DNA from: Lachnospiraceae bacterium
GTDB taxonomy: Bacteria > Bacillota > Clostridia > Lachnospirales > Lachnospiraceae
Direction: 5' to 3'
Length of the DNA stretch: 53,855 nucleotides
NCBI GenBank assembly: GCA_026169045.1
Contig: JAPFDH010000003.1
Coordinates: forward strand, 1 to 53,855
The position numbers and the translations under genes were made by a program. Of the stretch, positions 32,379-40,682 are shown piece after piece. Numbering within the stretch: position 1 is the stretch's first letter; each line of letters starts with the position of its first letter. The notes beneath the pieces are model-generated. The model saw only the letters and a program-made list of their open reading frames with translations. It made no database searches and was not told the DNA's origin.

Positions 32379-35069
32379 TTGACCCATCCTTCTTTTATGA
32401 ATAAAAGAATGAAAGAATATTGTTGTTCTGCGTCGAAAAAGATATTTCATGATCTGGAGATACCAGAAAGTGGAATGACCGATGAAAAAGCACAGGAACT
32501 GAGAAAAAAATATGGAAAAAATTATGTGGGAAGAGCAAAAGGAGAATGGAAGGAACGGAATATCCGTAATCTGATTTGCCGAGCATTTTTAAATCCGTTT
32601 TCTGTTACATTGCTCATAATTGCTATTTTTTCCGGAATTATGGAAATTGGGATAAAGGGCCCCGATGGAAAAAACGGATCGGCAGCAATCATTATTGGAT
32701 GTATGGTGTTGATTAGCGGAAGTATACGAATGATACAGGAAATTCGCTCGCAAAGGGCGGCTGACCGGTTGGAAGGAGTGTTTCATTCCATCGTTCATGT
32801 TTGGAGAAATGGAAAAATCTGTATGCGTCCGGCAGAGGAATTGGTAGTAGGGGATTATGTATGGCTGGAAGCAGGTGACCGTATTCCTGCCGATATGAGA
32901 ATATTAAAAGCAGATCATCTATACGTATCTGAGGCTGCTGTGACAGGGGAAAGTGAAAGTGTGAAAAAAACAGTAATTCCTTCCCGGGAGCAAGAAAAAG
33001 AAAGAGATCGTGCTGATTTAAATGAAAATCTGGTCTTTCTTGGTACAACAGTGGTAAATGGCAGTGGGGAAGGCATTGTTTTGGCAGTAGGAAAGGATAC
33101 TGTTTATGGGAATTTTACTGGAAAGGATACCACAATTTATGGATCGTTTGACCGAGGAGCAAACTCCATAGTAAAAGTACTGATCCGATTTGCCATTGTA
33201 CTGGTTCCAATCGTGTTTTTGGTATCCGGAATTGCTCAGAAAGATTGGATGGGGGCATTGCTTTTTGCTCTTTCTGTTGCTGTAGGACTGATCCCGGAAA
33301 TGCTTCCCATGGTAGTGACTGTCTGTTTGGCAAAGGGAACAGCTTCTATGTCAAAAAAACAGACCATCGTTCGTCATATGAATGCCATGCAGGGATTTGG
33401 CGCCATGGATATTTTGTGTGCTGATAAGACAGGAACTCTGACTCGTGAGGAAATCACGCTGGAATACTATATGGACATTATTGGAAATGAAAGTGAAGAG
33501 GTTTTGCAATATGCATTTTTAAATAGTGTTTATCTTACCGGAATGAAAAACCCCATCGATTGTGCCATATTGAAGTGCCAGCAAATGCCTGGGCGGGAGG
33601 AATATTTTCGGCGGTTACAAGAATCTTGTCGGAAGTTGGATGAAATTCCTTTTGACTATGTACGAAAATGTACCAGTGTATTAGTGCGCGAAAATAATTC
33701 TAAGTTACAGCTTGTTTTAAAAGGGGATGTGGAGGAGGTTTTATCCAGATGTGGTTTTATTGAATATCAGGGAGAAGTACTTCCTATGAATACATCACAG
33801 ATAAAAGATTCTGTAAATGCTGTGGTAGGGGAATTATTGGAAGACGGAATGAAAGTAGTTGCCGTGGCAAGAAAAGAGATGGAGCAGGATGAAATTTTTT
33901 CATCTGAAATGGAAAATAAAATGATACTGATGGGATATCTGGCTTTTTTTGATGCCCCGAAAAAAACAGCAGCTTCTGCGATTGCCAGATTAAATGATTT
34001 AAAAGTGAAGACAAAGATTTTGACAGGTGATCACAGTCAGGTGGCAATTTCCATATGCAAAAGAGTAGGAATTGATGCATCCCGGCTTTTGACTGGCAGA
34101 CAATTGGATGAAATGGGGAGAGAGAAGTTAAACCAGGCAGTGGAAGATATTGATGTCTTTGCCGAATTATCTCCCAATCAAAAAGTGAAAATTTTAAGGG
34201 CATTAAAAGAAAACGGACACACAGTAGGCTTTTTGGGGGATGGTATGAATGATGTTCCTGCCCTTTGCGAAGCAGATGTGGGGATTTCTGTGGATACAGC
34301 AGTGGACGCCGCAAAAGATGCAGCAGATGTGGTACTGTTAAAAAAAGATCTGAATGTGCTGGAATCCGGAATTTTGGAGGGCAGAAAAACGTTTGCAAAT
34401 ATGTTGAAATACATTCGGATCACGGCCAGTTCCAATTTTGGTAATATCTTTTCCATTGTATGTGCCAGTGCTTTCTTCCCATTTCTTCAAATGACATCGA
34501 TACAAATTCTTCTTTTAAATTTGCTGTATGATATGATCTGTATTGTGCTTCCCTGGGATTATGTTGACCGTGAAGATTATTCCCAGCCTAAGACGTGGTC
34601 CGGAAGAAACCTGACAAAATTTATGTGTGTGTTTGGTCCGATCAGTTCTATTTTTGATATTATTACTTTTGTATTGTTATATTTTGTATTTTGTCCGATC
34701 ATGTGTGGCGGAATGATGTTTGAACAAATTTCTGATCCATCTGTAAATGAATATTTTATTGCATTGTTCCAGACAGGATGGTTTTTACAATCCATGTGGA
34801 CACAGGTTTTGGTGATTCATATGCTTAGAACCGATAAAGTTCCATTTTTACAAAGCAGAGCATCCATACCGGTTCTGGTTGTTACGGTGATGGGGGTAGT
34901 ATGTTTTACCGTATTGACAATGTTGCCTGCTGCCAAATATCTGGGACTGACGGCGATGCCATTTTGGTATTTTGGATATTTATCCGTAATTGTTATCATT
35001 TATATGTTATTGACGACATTTGTAAAACAATTGTATAGTAAGAGCAGATATTATCGTGAATGCAATTGA
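32379..35069 (+). CDS. mgtA: MgtA-type magnesium-translocating P-type ATPase
   Basis: A P3B-type P-type ATPase of 896 residues predicted to import Mg2+ at the membrane. It has the actuator motif VTGESE, the phosphorylation site DKTGTLT (Asp349), the KTGD-equivalent LTGDHSQV and the GDGMNDVPAL hinge. The membrane motif PEMLPMVVTV just before the P domain and NAMQGFGAMDILCADK are typical of MgtA/MgtB. About ten membrane helices fit the class. The start is TTG with GAGAGGGGG at good spacing; an ATG at 32397 is the alternative. The leader is under 100 bases, so no room for a full Mg2+ riboswitch. A winged-helix regulator gene follows. Confidence 0.88.
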   Translation: MTHPSFMNKRMKEYCCSASKKIFHDLEIPESGMTDEKAQELRKKYGKNYVGRAKGEWKERNIRNLICRAFLNPFSVTLLIIAIFSGIMEIGIKGPDGKNGSAAIIIGCMVLISGSIRMIQEIRSQRAADRLEGVFHSIVHVWRNGKICMRPAEELVVGDYVWLEAGDRIPADMRILKADHLYVSEAAVTGESESVKKTVIPSREQEKERDRADLNENLVFLGTTVVNGSGEGIVLAVGKDTVYGNFTGKDTTIYGSFDRGANSIVKVLIRFAIVLVPIVFLVSGIAQKDWMGALLFALSVAVGLIPEMLPMVVTVCLAKGTASMSKKQTIVRHMNAMQGFGAMDILCADKTGTLTREEITLEYYMDIIGNESEEVLQYAFLNSVYLTGMKNPIDCAILKCQQMPGREEYFRRLQESCRKLDEIPFDYVRKCTSVLVRENNSKLQLVLKGDVEEVLSRCGFIEYQGEVLPMNTSQIKDSVNAVVGELLEDGMKVVAVARKEMEQDEIFSSEMENKMILMGYLAFFDAPKKTAASAIARLNDLKVKTKILTGDHSQVAISICKRVGIDASRLLTGRQLDEMGREKLNQAVEDIDVFAELSPNQKVKILRALKENGHTVGFLGDGMNDVPALCEADVGISVDTAVDAAKDAADVVLLKKDLNVLESGILEGRKTFANMLKYIRITASSNFGNIFSIVCASAFFPFLQMTSIQILLLNLLYDMICIVLPWDYVDREDYSQPKTWSGRNLTKFMCVFGPISSIFDIITFVLLYFVFCPIMCGGMMFEQISDPSVNEYFIALFQTGWFLQSMWTQVLVIHMLRTDKVPFLQSRASIPVLVVTVMGVVCFTVLTMLPAAKYLGLTAMPFWYFGYLSVIVIIYMLLTTFVKQLYSKSRYYRECN

Positions 35070-35140
35070 CAGTGTATGAAAAAACGCCAGTAACAAGTGA
35101 TGAGAATGGGCAGATTATGAAAGAGAAAGGAGGAAGTCCC

Positions 35141-35641
35141 ATGAAAAAAAGAGTGAGTATGGTGACGGTGGGAGCTTCCGTCCTGCGTTGGCTTTGTGAG
35201 AAGATGGAAAAAGAACATTTAAACAGTGTACATTCAATAGAATTTTATCAAGGAATACAAGAATTATTAAATCAGGATGTGGCGACATTGATGGTGGAAT
35301 TGGATGATTCTGGAGAGTCGGAAAATTTTGTGCCAGAGAGAATTTGTGTAAAAGATCTGGAGATTTATGTGAGAAACCGAAAGGTTTTGCGGGAAGGAAA
35401 AGAAATTAGTCTGACGCCAAAAGAGTTTGATATTCTTTATTTTCTTGCAAGAAATCGGGGAGAAGTTTTTACAAAAGAACAGATATATCAGGCGGTCTGG
35501 GAAGAAGATTTTCTTTTGGCAGATAGTAATATCATGGCATTTATCCGAAAATTGAGAAAAAAGATAGAGCCAAATCCGGATGCTCCGGAGTATATTATTA
35601 CAATATGGGGAATCGGATATAAATTTAGGGATGATGTATGA
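35141..35641 (+). CDS. OmpR-type winged-helix regulator lacking a receiver domain
   Basis: A 166-residue protein. The C-terminal 95 residues are a complete OmpR/PhoB winged helix (LTPKEFDILYFLARNRGEVF, QIYQAVW, DSNIMAFIRKLRKKI, IWGIGYKF). The first 65 residues are too short for a receiver domain and lack the acidic pocket, phosphorylated Asp and Lys, so it is not a normal response regulator. No histidine kinase is nearby. It follows the MgtA-type ATPase by 71 bases on the same strand and may sense or regulate through protein interaction. AAAGGAGG precedes ATG 35141. The target genes are unknown; the ATPase and the downstream CydDC genes are candidates. Confidence 0.8.
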   Translation: MKKRVSMVTVGASVLRWLCEKMEKEHLNSVHSIEFYQGIQELLNQDVATLMVELDDSGESENFVPERICVKDLEIYVRNRKVLREGKEISLTPKEFDILYFLARNRGEVFTKEQIYQAVWEEDFLLADSNIMAFIRKLRKKIEPNPDAPEYIITIWGIGYKFRDDV

Positions 35642-35655
35642 AAGCAGATTATGTA

Positions 35656-35684
35656 TTGACGCTCGGCTTAATTTGTGGTATATT
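35656..35684 (+). promoter_or_regulatory. Strong sigma-A promoter upstream of a short terminated RNA
   Basis: TTGACG (35656-35661), 17 bp, TATATT (35679-35684). It is the best promoter near the CydDC-like genes, but a terminator follows about 60 bases into the transcript. Confidence 0.7.
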
Positions 35685-35722
35685 CTGTTGGTAAGTCACT
35701 ACTAACCAAAGAGCAATGTACG

Positions 35723-35761
35723 ATGAAACTCATTACAGTGTTGTACGGTTTAGGGAATTAA
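35723..35761 (+). CDS. Possible 12-codon leader peptide
   Basis: An ATG at 35723 opens a 12-residue frame reading MKLITVLYGLGN and stopping at 35759-35761. AAAGAG lies nine bases upstream as a weak ribosome binding site. Codons 5-8 coincide with the left arm of the terminator hairpin, so a ribosome on this frame would control whether the terminator folds. This geometry is typical of attenuation leaders, but the frame is short and there is no run of one amino acid, so chance is a real alternative. Confidence 0.3.
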   Translation: MKLITVLYGLGN

Positions 35762-35784
35762 GAAGCTGTACAACACTTTTTTTT
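35737..35784 (+). terminator. Terminator or attenuator before the CydDC-like genes
   Basis: AGTGTTGTAC (35737-35746) and GTACAACACT (35768-35777) are perfect 10-base complements followed by eight Ts (35777-35784). Confidence 0.85.
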
Positions 35785-35842
35785 GATTGGAAGTTAGCGA
35801 AGAATAACTAAGGGAAACGAGTGAAAGGGGAATATATATAAA

Positions 35843-37609
35843 ATGATAAAAATGCGTTTAATACAATTATTGGAAAATTCAAAAAAATATATTGTGCAGA
35901 CAATTTTATGGCAGTGGATAGCATTACTGTTTCATATGCTGGCAATTGCATCAATAGCGATATTACTGCAGCAGCTGTGGGATGGAAGCGTGGATGAAAG
36001 ATCCATTGGAATAACAGCTGTTATAGCACTTTTATCAATGGGGGTACGTTTCTTGTGTAACAAACGGGCTGTCCGTGCATCTTTTTTTGCCAGTACAGAG
36101 TTAAAAACAGTTTTACGGGAGAAGATTTATGAAAAACTTCTTTCTTTGGGGATATCATACAGGGAGAAAACGGTTACATCAGAAGTCGTGCAATTGGCTG
36201 TGGAGGGGGTAGAGCAATTAGAGATCTATTTCGGAAAATATATTCCACAGCTTTTTTACAGTATTTTGGCTCCGCTTACCTTATTTTTGATTTTGTCCTT
36301 TGTAAATTTAAGGGCAAGTGTGGTTCTTCTGCTTTGCGTTCCTTTGATTCCAATTTCCATTGTAGCAGTTCAGAAAGTTGCCAAAAAACTATTGAATAAG
36401 TATTGGGGTGTTTATACGGAATTGGGTGATAGCTTTTTGGAAAATCTTCAAGGTTTAACTACGTTGAAAATTTATCAGGCAGATCAAAAGAAAGCGGAAG
36501 AGATGGATAAAGAGGCAGAAACATTTCGGCGTATTACGATGAAAGTACTGACGATGCAGTTGAATTCCATCAGCGTAATGGATATAGTGGCATATGGTGG
36601 TGCGGCAGTTGGAATGCTGATAACTCTCCAAGAATATCGGAATGGGCGTGTGGGATTTGCCGGAGCAATTGCTATAATATTACTGGCAGCGGAGTTCTTT
36701 ATTCCTTTGCGTTTATTGGGATCGTTTTTTCATATTGCTATGAATGGAATGTCTGCCAGTGATAAAATATTTCATCTATTGGATTTGGAGCAATCTCCAT
36801 TGGGAGAAAAAGAATTGAAAAAAGAACAGAATGATATTGTATTTTCAGATGTGTCATTTCAATATGATGAAGACAGAGAAATCTTGAAACAGATATCTTT
36901 TTGCATACCGAAAGGTAGTTTTGCCGCTTTAGTCGGAAAATCAGGATGTGGAAAGAGTACCATTGCAGGCATTTTGATTGGGAGAAAGAAAGGAGCTTCT
37001 GGAAAAATCACCATAGGAGGAGTAAATATAAATGAAGTTTCAGAAGAAAGTCTGATGAAGGAAATTACTTTAGTCAGCCATAACAGTTATCTGTTTAAAG
37101 GAACGATAGAAGATAATTTGCGTATGGGAAATCCTAATGCCAAAGAGAAAGAGATGATTCAGGCGTTGACAGAAGTAAATTTGTGGGCATATCTGAAATC
37201 ACAGAATGGATTGTTAACAGAATTGACAGAAGCAGCCGGAAATCTTTCGGGAGGTCAAAGACAGCGTCTGGCATTGGCAAGGGCATTATTACATGACTCG
37301 TCTATTTATGTATTCGATGAAGCTACATCAAATATTGATGCGGAAAGTGAAGAAATGATTATGCGTGTGATCAAAGGATTGAAAAGAAAGAAAACCGTTT
37401 TGGTTATTTCCCATCGACTGGCAAATGTGGTAGAAGCAGATCAGATTTATGTTATGAAACAGGGGACGATATGGGAAACAGGAAATCATCTTGAACTTTT
37501 AAAGAAAAAAGGTCTTTATGCAGATTTATATATAAATCAGAAAAACCTGGAACAATATGGAAGTGATGATAGAAAGGGAGGACTTTGGTGGAACGCAGAA
37601 GTGGAATAA
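35843..37609 (+). CDS. ABC exporter subunit, CydD-like
   Basis: A 588-residue half-transporter with an N-terminal membrane domain (six helices within the first 320 residues) and a C-terminal ATPase domain. Walker A is GKSGCGKST (about 365-373), the signature LSGGQRQR begins at 468, and the Walker B is IYVFDEATSNID. The membrane domain and its pairing with a second half-transporter resemble CydD of the CydDC cysteine/glutathione exporter needed for cytochrome bd assembly. No cydA or cydB is nearby and the organism looks anaerobic, so the substrate may be another thiol, peptide or drug. AAAGGGG lies 12 bases before the ATG. It overlaps the next gene by 22 bases. Confidence 0.82.
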   Translation: MIKMRLIQLLENSKKYIVQTILWQWIALLFHMLAIASIAILLQQLWDGSVDERSIGITAVIALLSMGVRFLCNKRAVRASFFASTELKTVLREKIYEKLLSLGISYREKTVTSEVVQLAVEGVEQLEIYFGKYIPQLFYSILAPLTLFLILSFVNLRASVVLLLCVPLIPISIVAVQKVAKKLLNKYWGVYTELGDSFLENLQGLTTLKIYQADQKKAEEMDKEAETFRRITMKVLTMQLNSISVMDIVAYGGAAVGMLITLQEYRNGRVGFAGAIAIILLAAEFFIPLRLLGSFFHIAMNGMSASDKIFHLLDLEQSPLGEKELKKEQNDIVFSDVSFQYDEDREILKQISFCIPKGSFAALVGKSGCGKSTIAGILIGRKKGASGKITIGGVNINEVSEESLMKEITLVSHNSYLFKGTIEDNLRMGNPNAKEKEMIQALTEVNLWAYLKSQNGLLTELTEAAGNLSGGQRQRLALARALLHDSSIYVFDEATSNIDAESEEMIMRVIKGLKRKKTVLVISHRLANVVEADQIYVMKQGTIWETGNHLELLKKKGLYADLYINQKNLEQYGSDDRKGGLWWNAEVE

Positions 37610-39279
37610 AAATTATGGGACAATTAATCGGACTGGTAAAACCGCTTTTACATATTATGGTAGCAGCGATTGCATTGGGAATTATGGGATACCTCTGTGC
37701 AATATTTTTAACCATTTTAGCGGGAACGGGTCTGACACATATTCTTTTGTCAAATCAAAATCAAGGTATGATGATCACTGGTTTTGGAAGCGATATTTCT
37801 ATAAAAACACTGGGATTTATAATACTGATTTTAGCTGTTTTGCGAGGTGTGCTGCATTATGGAGAACAGGCGTGTAATCATTTTATTGCGTTTAAATTGT
37901 TGGCAATCATTCGCCACAGAGTATTTGACGTCCTGAGAAAATTGGCGCCTGCCAAATTGGAGGGAAAAGACAAAGGAAATTTGATTTCCATTTTGACAAG
38001 TGATATCGAATTATTGGAAGTGTTTTATGCACATACAATATCTCCAATTGTCATTGCTTTTTTTACATCTGCAATAATGGTATTTTTTATTGGGCAGTTT
38101 CATTTTGCGGCAGGAATATTTGCAGCACTGGGATACATCGGGGTTGGAATTATAGTGCCTTTATGGAACGGAACAAGGGGAAAAAAGTTGGGAATGGAGT
38201 TTCGAAACAATTTTGGAGATATGAACAGCTTTGTTTTGGAATCACTGAGAGGTCTGGATGAAACAATTCAATATGGTCAGGGAAAAAAACGGATGGAAGA
38301 AATGAAAAAACGTTCCGAAAGATTGGGCGGTTTACAAAAGAAGTTAAATCGTCTGGAAGGCGTACAAAGAGCTGTTACAGATTTGGTTATTTCAGTATTT
38401 TCTTTTGGAATGTTATTTTTTATGATTTGGCTGTATCAAAGGAAATTTGTGGATTTTGAAGCGGTCGTAGTTGGGACAATAGCAATGATGGGATCGTTTG
38501 GACCTGTGGTGGCATTGTCCAGTTTATCCAATAATTTGAATCAGACTCTTGCAAGCGGAGAGCGTGTCTTATCTCTTTTGGAAGAAAAACCGCAGGTAGA
38601 AACGGTAAGTGGGGAAAGAAAAATTACATTTTCGGATGCAGGATGTGAAAAGGTATGCTTTTCCTATGATGACAAACCTATTCTACAAGATGTAACGTTT
38701 CTTTTTCCAAAAGGAAAAATTATGGGGATACATGGGAGAAGTGGTTGCGGTAAATCCACACTTTTAAAACTGATGATGCGTTTTTGGGATCCGCAAAAGG
38801 GAAACGTATTCCTATCAGGAGAAGATATAAAGAAAATAAATACGTCTGATCTGCGGGAAATGGAGGCATACGTGACGCAAGAAACCTATTTGTTCCATGA
38901 TTCTATTGCTTCAAATATAGAGATCGGAAAACCAGGTGCATCCAGGGAAGAAATTATAGAGGCTGCAAAAAAAGCATCCATTCATGATTTTATTCAAACT
39001 TTGCCTAAAGGATATGATACATCAGTAGGAGAGTTGGGGGATACGCTTTCCGGAGGAGAACGACAGAGAATCGGAATTGCCAGAGCATTTTTACATGATG
39101 CGCCGTTTCTTTTGTTGGATGAACCAACGAGTAATCTTGATTCGTTAAATGAAGGAATTATTTTAAAGTCCTTAAAAGAAACATGCCGGGAAAAAACTGT
39201 AATATTGGTTTCTCACAGAGAATCGACAATGAAGATTGCGGATGTTGTTTATTCTATGGAAAATGGAAAAAACGATTAA
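37588..39279 (+). CDS. ABC exporter subunit, CydC-like
   Basis: A 563-residue half-transporter that should form a heterodimer with the preceding CydD-like protein. Membrane helices occupy the first 300 residues; the ATPase domain has Walker A HGRSGCGKST (near 383-391), signature LSGGERQR and Walker B FLLLDEPTSNLD. The CydC-like order (CydD first, CydC second) is the usual one. I chose GTG 37588, six bases after GGGAGG, which overlaps the upstream stop codon; ATG 37615 is possible but has a poor site. Tight overlap implies translational coupling and equal amounts of the two subunits. A terminator follows. Confidence 0.82.
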   Translation: MERRSGIKIMGQLIGLVKPLLHIMVAAIALGIMGYLCAIFLTILAGTGLTHILLSNQNQGMMITGFGSDISIKTLGFIILILAVLRGVLHYGEQACNHFIAFKLLAIIRHRVFDVLRKLAPAKLEGKDKGNLISILTSDIELLEVFYAHTISPIVIAFFTSAIMVFFIGQFHFAAGIFAALGYIGVGIIVPLWNGTRGKKLGMEFRNNFGDMNSFVLESLRGLDETIQYGQGKKRMEEMKKRSERLGGLQKKLNRLEGVQRAVTDLVISVFSFGMLFFMIWLYQRKFVDFEAVVVGTIAMMGSFGPVVALSSLSNNLNQTLASGERVLSLLEEKPQVETVSGERKITFSDAGCEKVCFSYDDKPILQDVTFLFPKGKIMGIHGRSGCGKSTLLKLMMRFWDPQKGNVFLSGEDIKKINTSDLREMEAYVTQETYLFHDSIASNIEIGKPGASREEIIEAAKKASIHDFIQTLPKGYDTSVGELGDTLSGGERQRIGIARAFLHDAPFLLLDEPTSNLDSLNEGIILKSLKETCREKTVILVSHRESTMKIADVVYSMENGKND

Positions 39280-39290
39280 ATGGTAAAGAA

Positions 39291-39340
39291 AAAAAGGTAT
39301 GCGCAGAAATCCGGATAGGAAATCTGCCGCATACCTTTTT
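39291..39340. terminator. Bidirectional terminator between cydC-like gene and DUF362 gene
   Basis: AAAAAGGTATGCG (39291-39303) pairs with CGCATACCTTTTT (39328-39340). CAGA/TCTG inside extends the stem. A and T tracts on both ends suit termination in either direction, as expected between convergent genes. Confidence 0.88.
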
Positions 39341-39367
39341 GAATGAAACAAGGGTTAAAAGAAGAAA

Positions 39368-40474
39368 CTATTTGATTGTGATTAATTCATATTCTTTTCT
39401 GCCCAAACCAATCTTTACAGCATGGTCAATACCTACCATCCAGTTTGTTTCTGGATGTGTATTAATAAAATGATCATGATGATGATGAGGTTGTTCACTG
39501 AGAATACTGCCTTCAATAACCGGCATTTTGTTGCAGGCATCTGCACAGGCAATATCCAGAGCTACCGGATCAAATGAAGCAAACATACCTACATTTGGTA
39601 CGATCGGAACATCGTTTTCTGAATGACAGTCACAGTTGGGAGAAACATCCAATACAAGGCTGATATGAAAATGTGGCCGATCTTTTACGACGGCATATGC
39701 ATATTCAGCAATCTTTTTATTCAAGATATCATTGGAATTGTCAATACCCGGATGGACAGCATCCATTGGACAGACTCCAATACAGCGTCCACAGCCGACA
39801 CATCGATCATGATTGATGGTAGCTTTTTTGTTTTCAATGGTAATGGCATCATGGGCGCAGATTTTTTGACAGCGTCCGCATCCAACACACATATCGTGGG
39901 AAACCAGAGGCTTTCCGGCACTGTGCATTTCCATTTTCCCTGCTCTGGAACCACATCCCATACCGATATTTTTTAGAGCTCCTCCAAATCCGGTGCTTTC
40001 GTGTCCTTTAAAATGGGATAGTGATATGAAAATATCAGCATCCATAATCGCATGACCGATTTTTGCTTCTTTTACATATTCTCCGTTTATCGGAACATAT
40101 GTTTCATCTGTACCTTTTAACCCATCGGCAATGATGATATGGCATCCTGTGGTGAAGGGATTATAGCCATTGGTATAAGCGCTATCAAGATGATCCAATG
40201 CATTTTTTCTTCCGCCCACATATAAGGTATTACAGTCGGTGAGAAATGCCTTTCCGCCTCTTTCTTTAATGAAATCAACGACAACCTTGGAATAATTGGG
40301 ACGCAGATACGCCAAATTTCCAGGCTCTCCAAAATGGATTTTGATGGCAGTATAGGTACGATCAAACGATAAATTGCCAAGACCAGCAGCTGTAATCAAT
40401 TGTTTTAGTTTGTCCAGCTGGTTTCTTCCATTTGTTGTTCTGAAATTTGTAAAATAAACCTTGGATTTTTCCAT
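39368..40474 (-). CDS. DUF362 protein with two 4Fe-4S motifs
   Basis: A 368-residue cytoplasmic protein. The flanking parts are the DUF362 domain (IKIHFGEPGN, DCNTLYVGGRKNA, SLSHFKGHESTGFGGALKNIG). Near residues 195-240 two ferredoxin-type motifs occur in tandem, CVGCGRCQKICAHDA and CVGCGRCIGVCPMDA, enough for two 4Fe-4S clusters. The function of the family is not established; the clusters suggest electron transfer or assembly. A His-rich stretch HHHHDHF occurs near residue 330. AAGGAGG precedes the ATG. It is alone on its strand between two plus-strand operons. Confidence 0.85.
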   Translation of the reverse strand: MEKSKVYFTNFRTTNGRNQLDKLKQLITAAGLGNLSFDRTYTAIKIHFGEPGNLAYLRPNYSKVVVDFIKERGGKAFLTDCNTLYVGGRKNALDHLDSAYTNGYNPFTTGCHIIIADGLKGTDETYVPINGEYVKEAKIGHAIMDADIFISLSHFKGHESTGFGGALKNIGMGCGSRAGKMEMHSAGKPLVSHDMCVGCGRCQKICAHDAITIENKKATINHDRCVGCGRCIGVCPMDAVHPGIDNSNDILNKKIAEYAYAVVKDRPHFHISLVLDVSPNCDCHSENDVPIVPNVGMFASFDPVALDIACADACNKMPVIEGSILSEQPHHHHDHFINTHPETNWMVGIDHAVKIGLGRKEYELITIK

Positions 40475-40585
40475 TTGATTTTTCCTCCTTGTTAAATATC
40501 AGTATGAATCAGAATTATTTTAATATAAAATATGAAAAAAAGGAATGGATTTTCAAAGCATATGGCTGAAAAACTAGATGGATGG

Positions 40586-40614
40586 TTGGCAAATGAAAAA
40601 AGTTGTGCTATTCT
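40586..40614 (+). promoter_or_regulatory. Sigma-A promoter of the pfk-lrg operon
   Basis: TTGGCA (40586-40591), 17 bp, TATTCT (40609-40614) with TGC in front of the -10. It ends 68 bases before the phosphofructokinase start. Confidence 0.65.
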
Positions 40615-40682
40615 TATGAAGGTTAAAAATGGTATGACAAATGGAATACAATTGGTATGGAGAAACAGGAAGGAGATATTGT

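Larger units (their letters stand above)
35691..35784 (+). ncRNA. Short transcript: leader attenuator or small RNA
   Basis: From the predicted start (about 35691) to the end of the U tract this RNA is about 94 bases. It matches no riboswitch family I recognise. GUAC occurs in three places (in 35717-35722, 35741-35746 and 35768-35773), so two alternative pairings are possible for the third copy, as in attenuators. It could be a free small RNA, or a leader whose terminator is read through to express the ABC exporter genes 58 bases later. No separate promoter was found after the terminator. Confidence 0.5.

Noticed and set aside
33784-34398. 204-codon minus-strand frame opposite mgtA
   Set aside because: His/Leu/Pro/Phe-rich translation typical of reverse-strand shadows; the plus-strand ATPase is intact through the whole segment.
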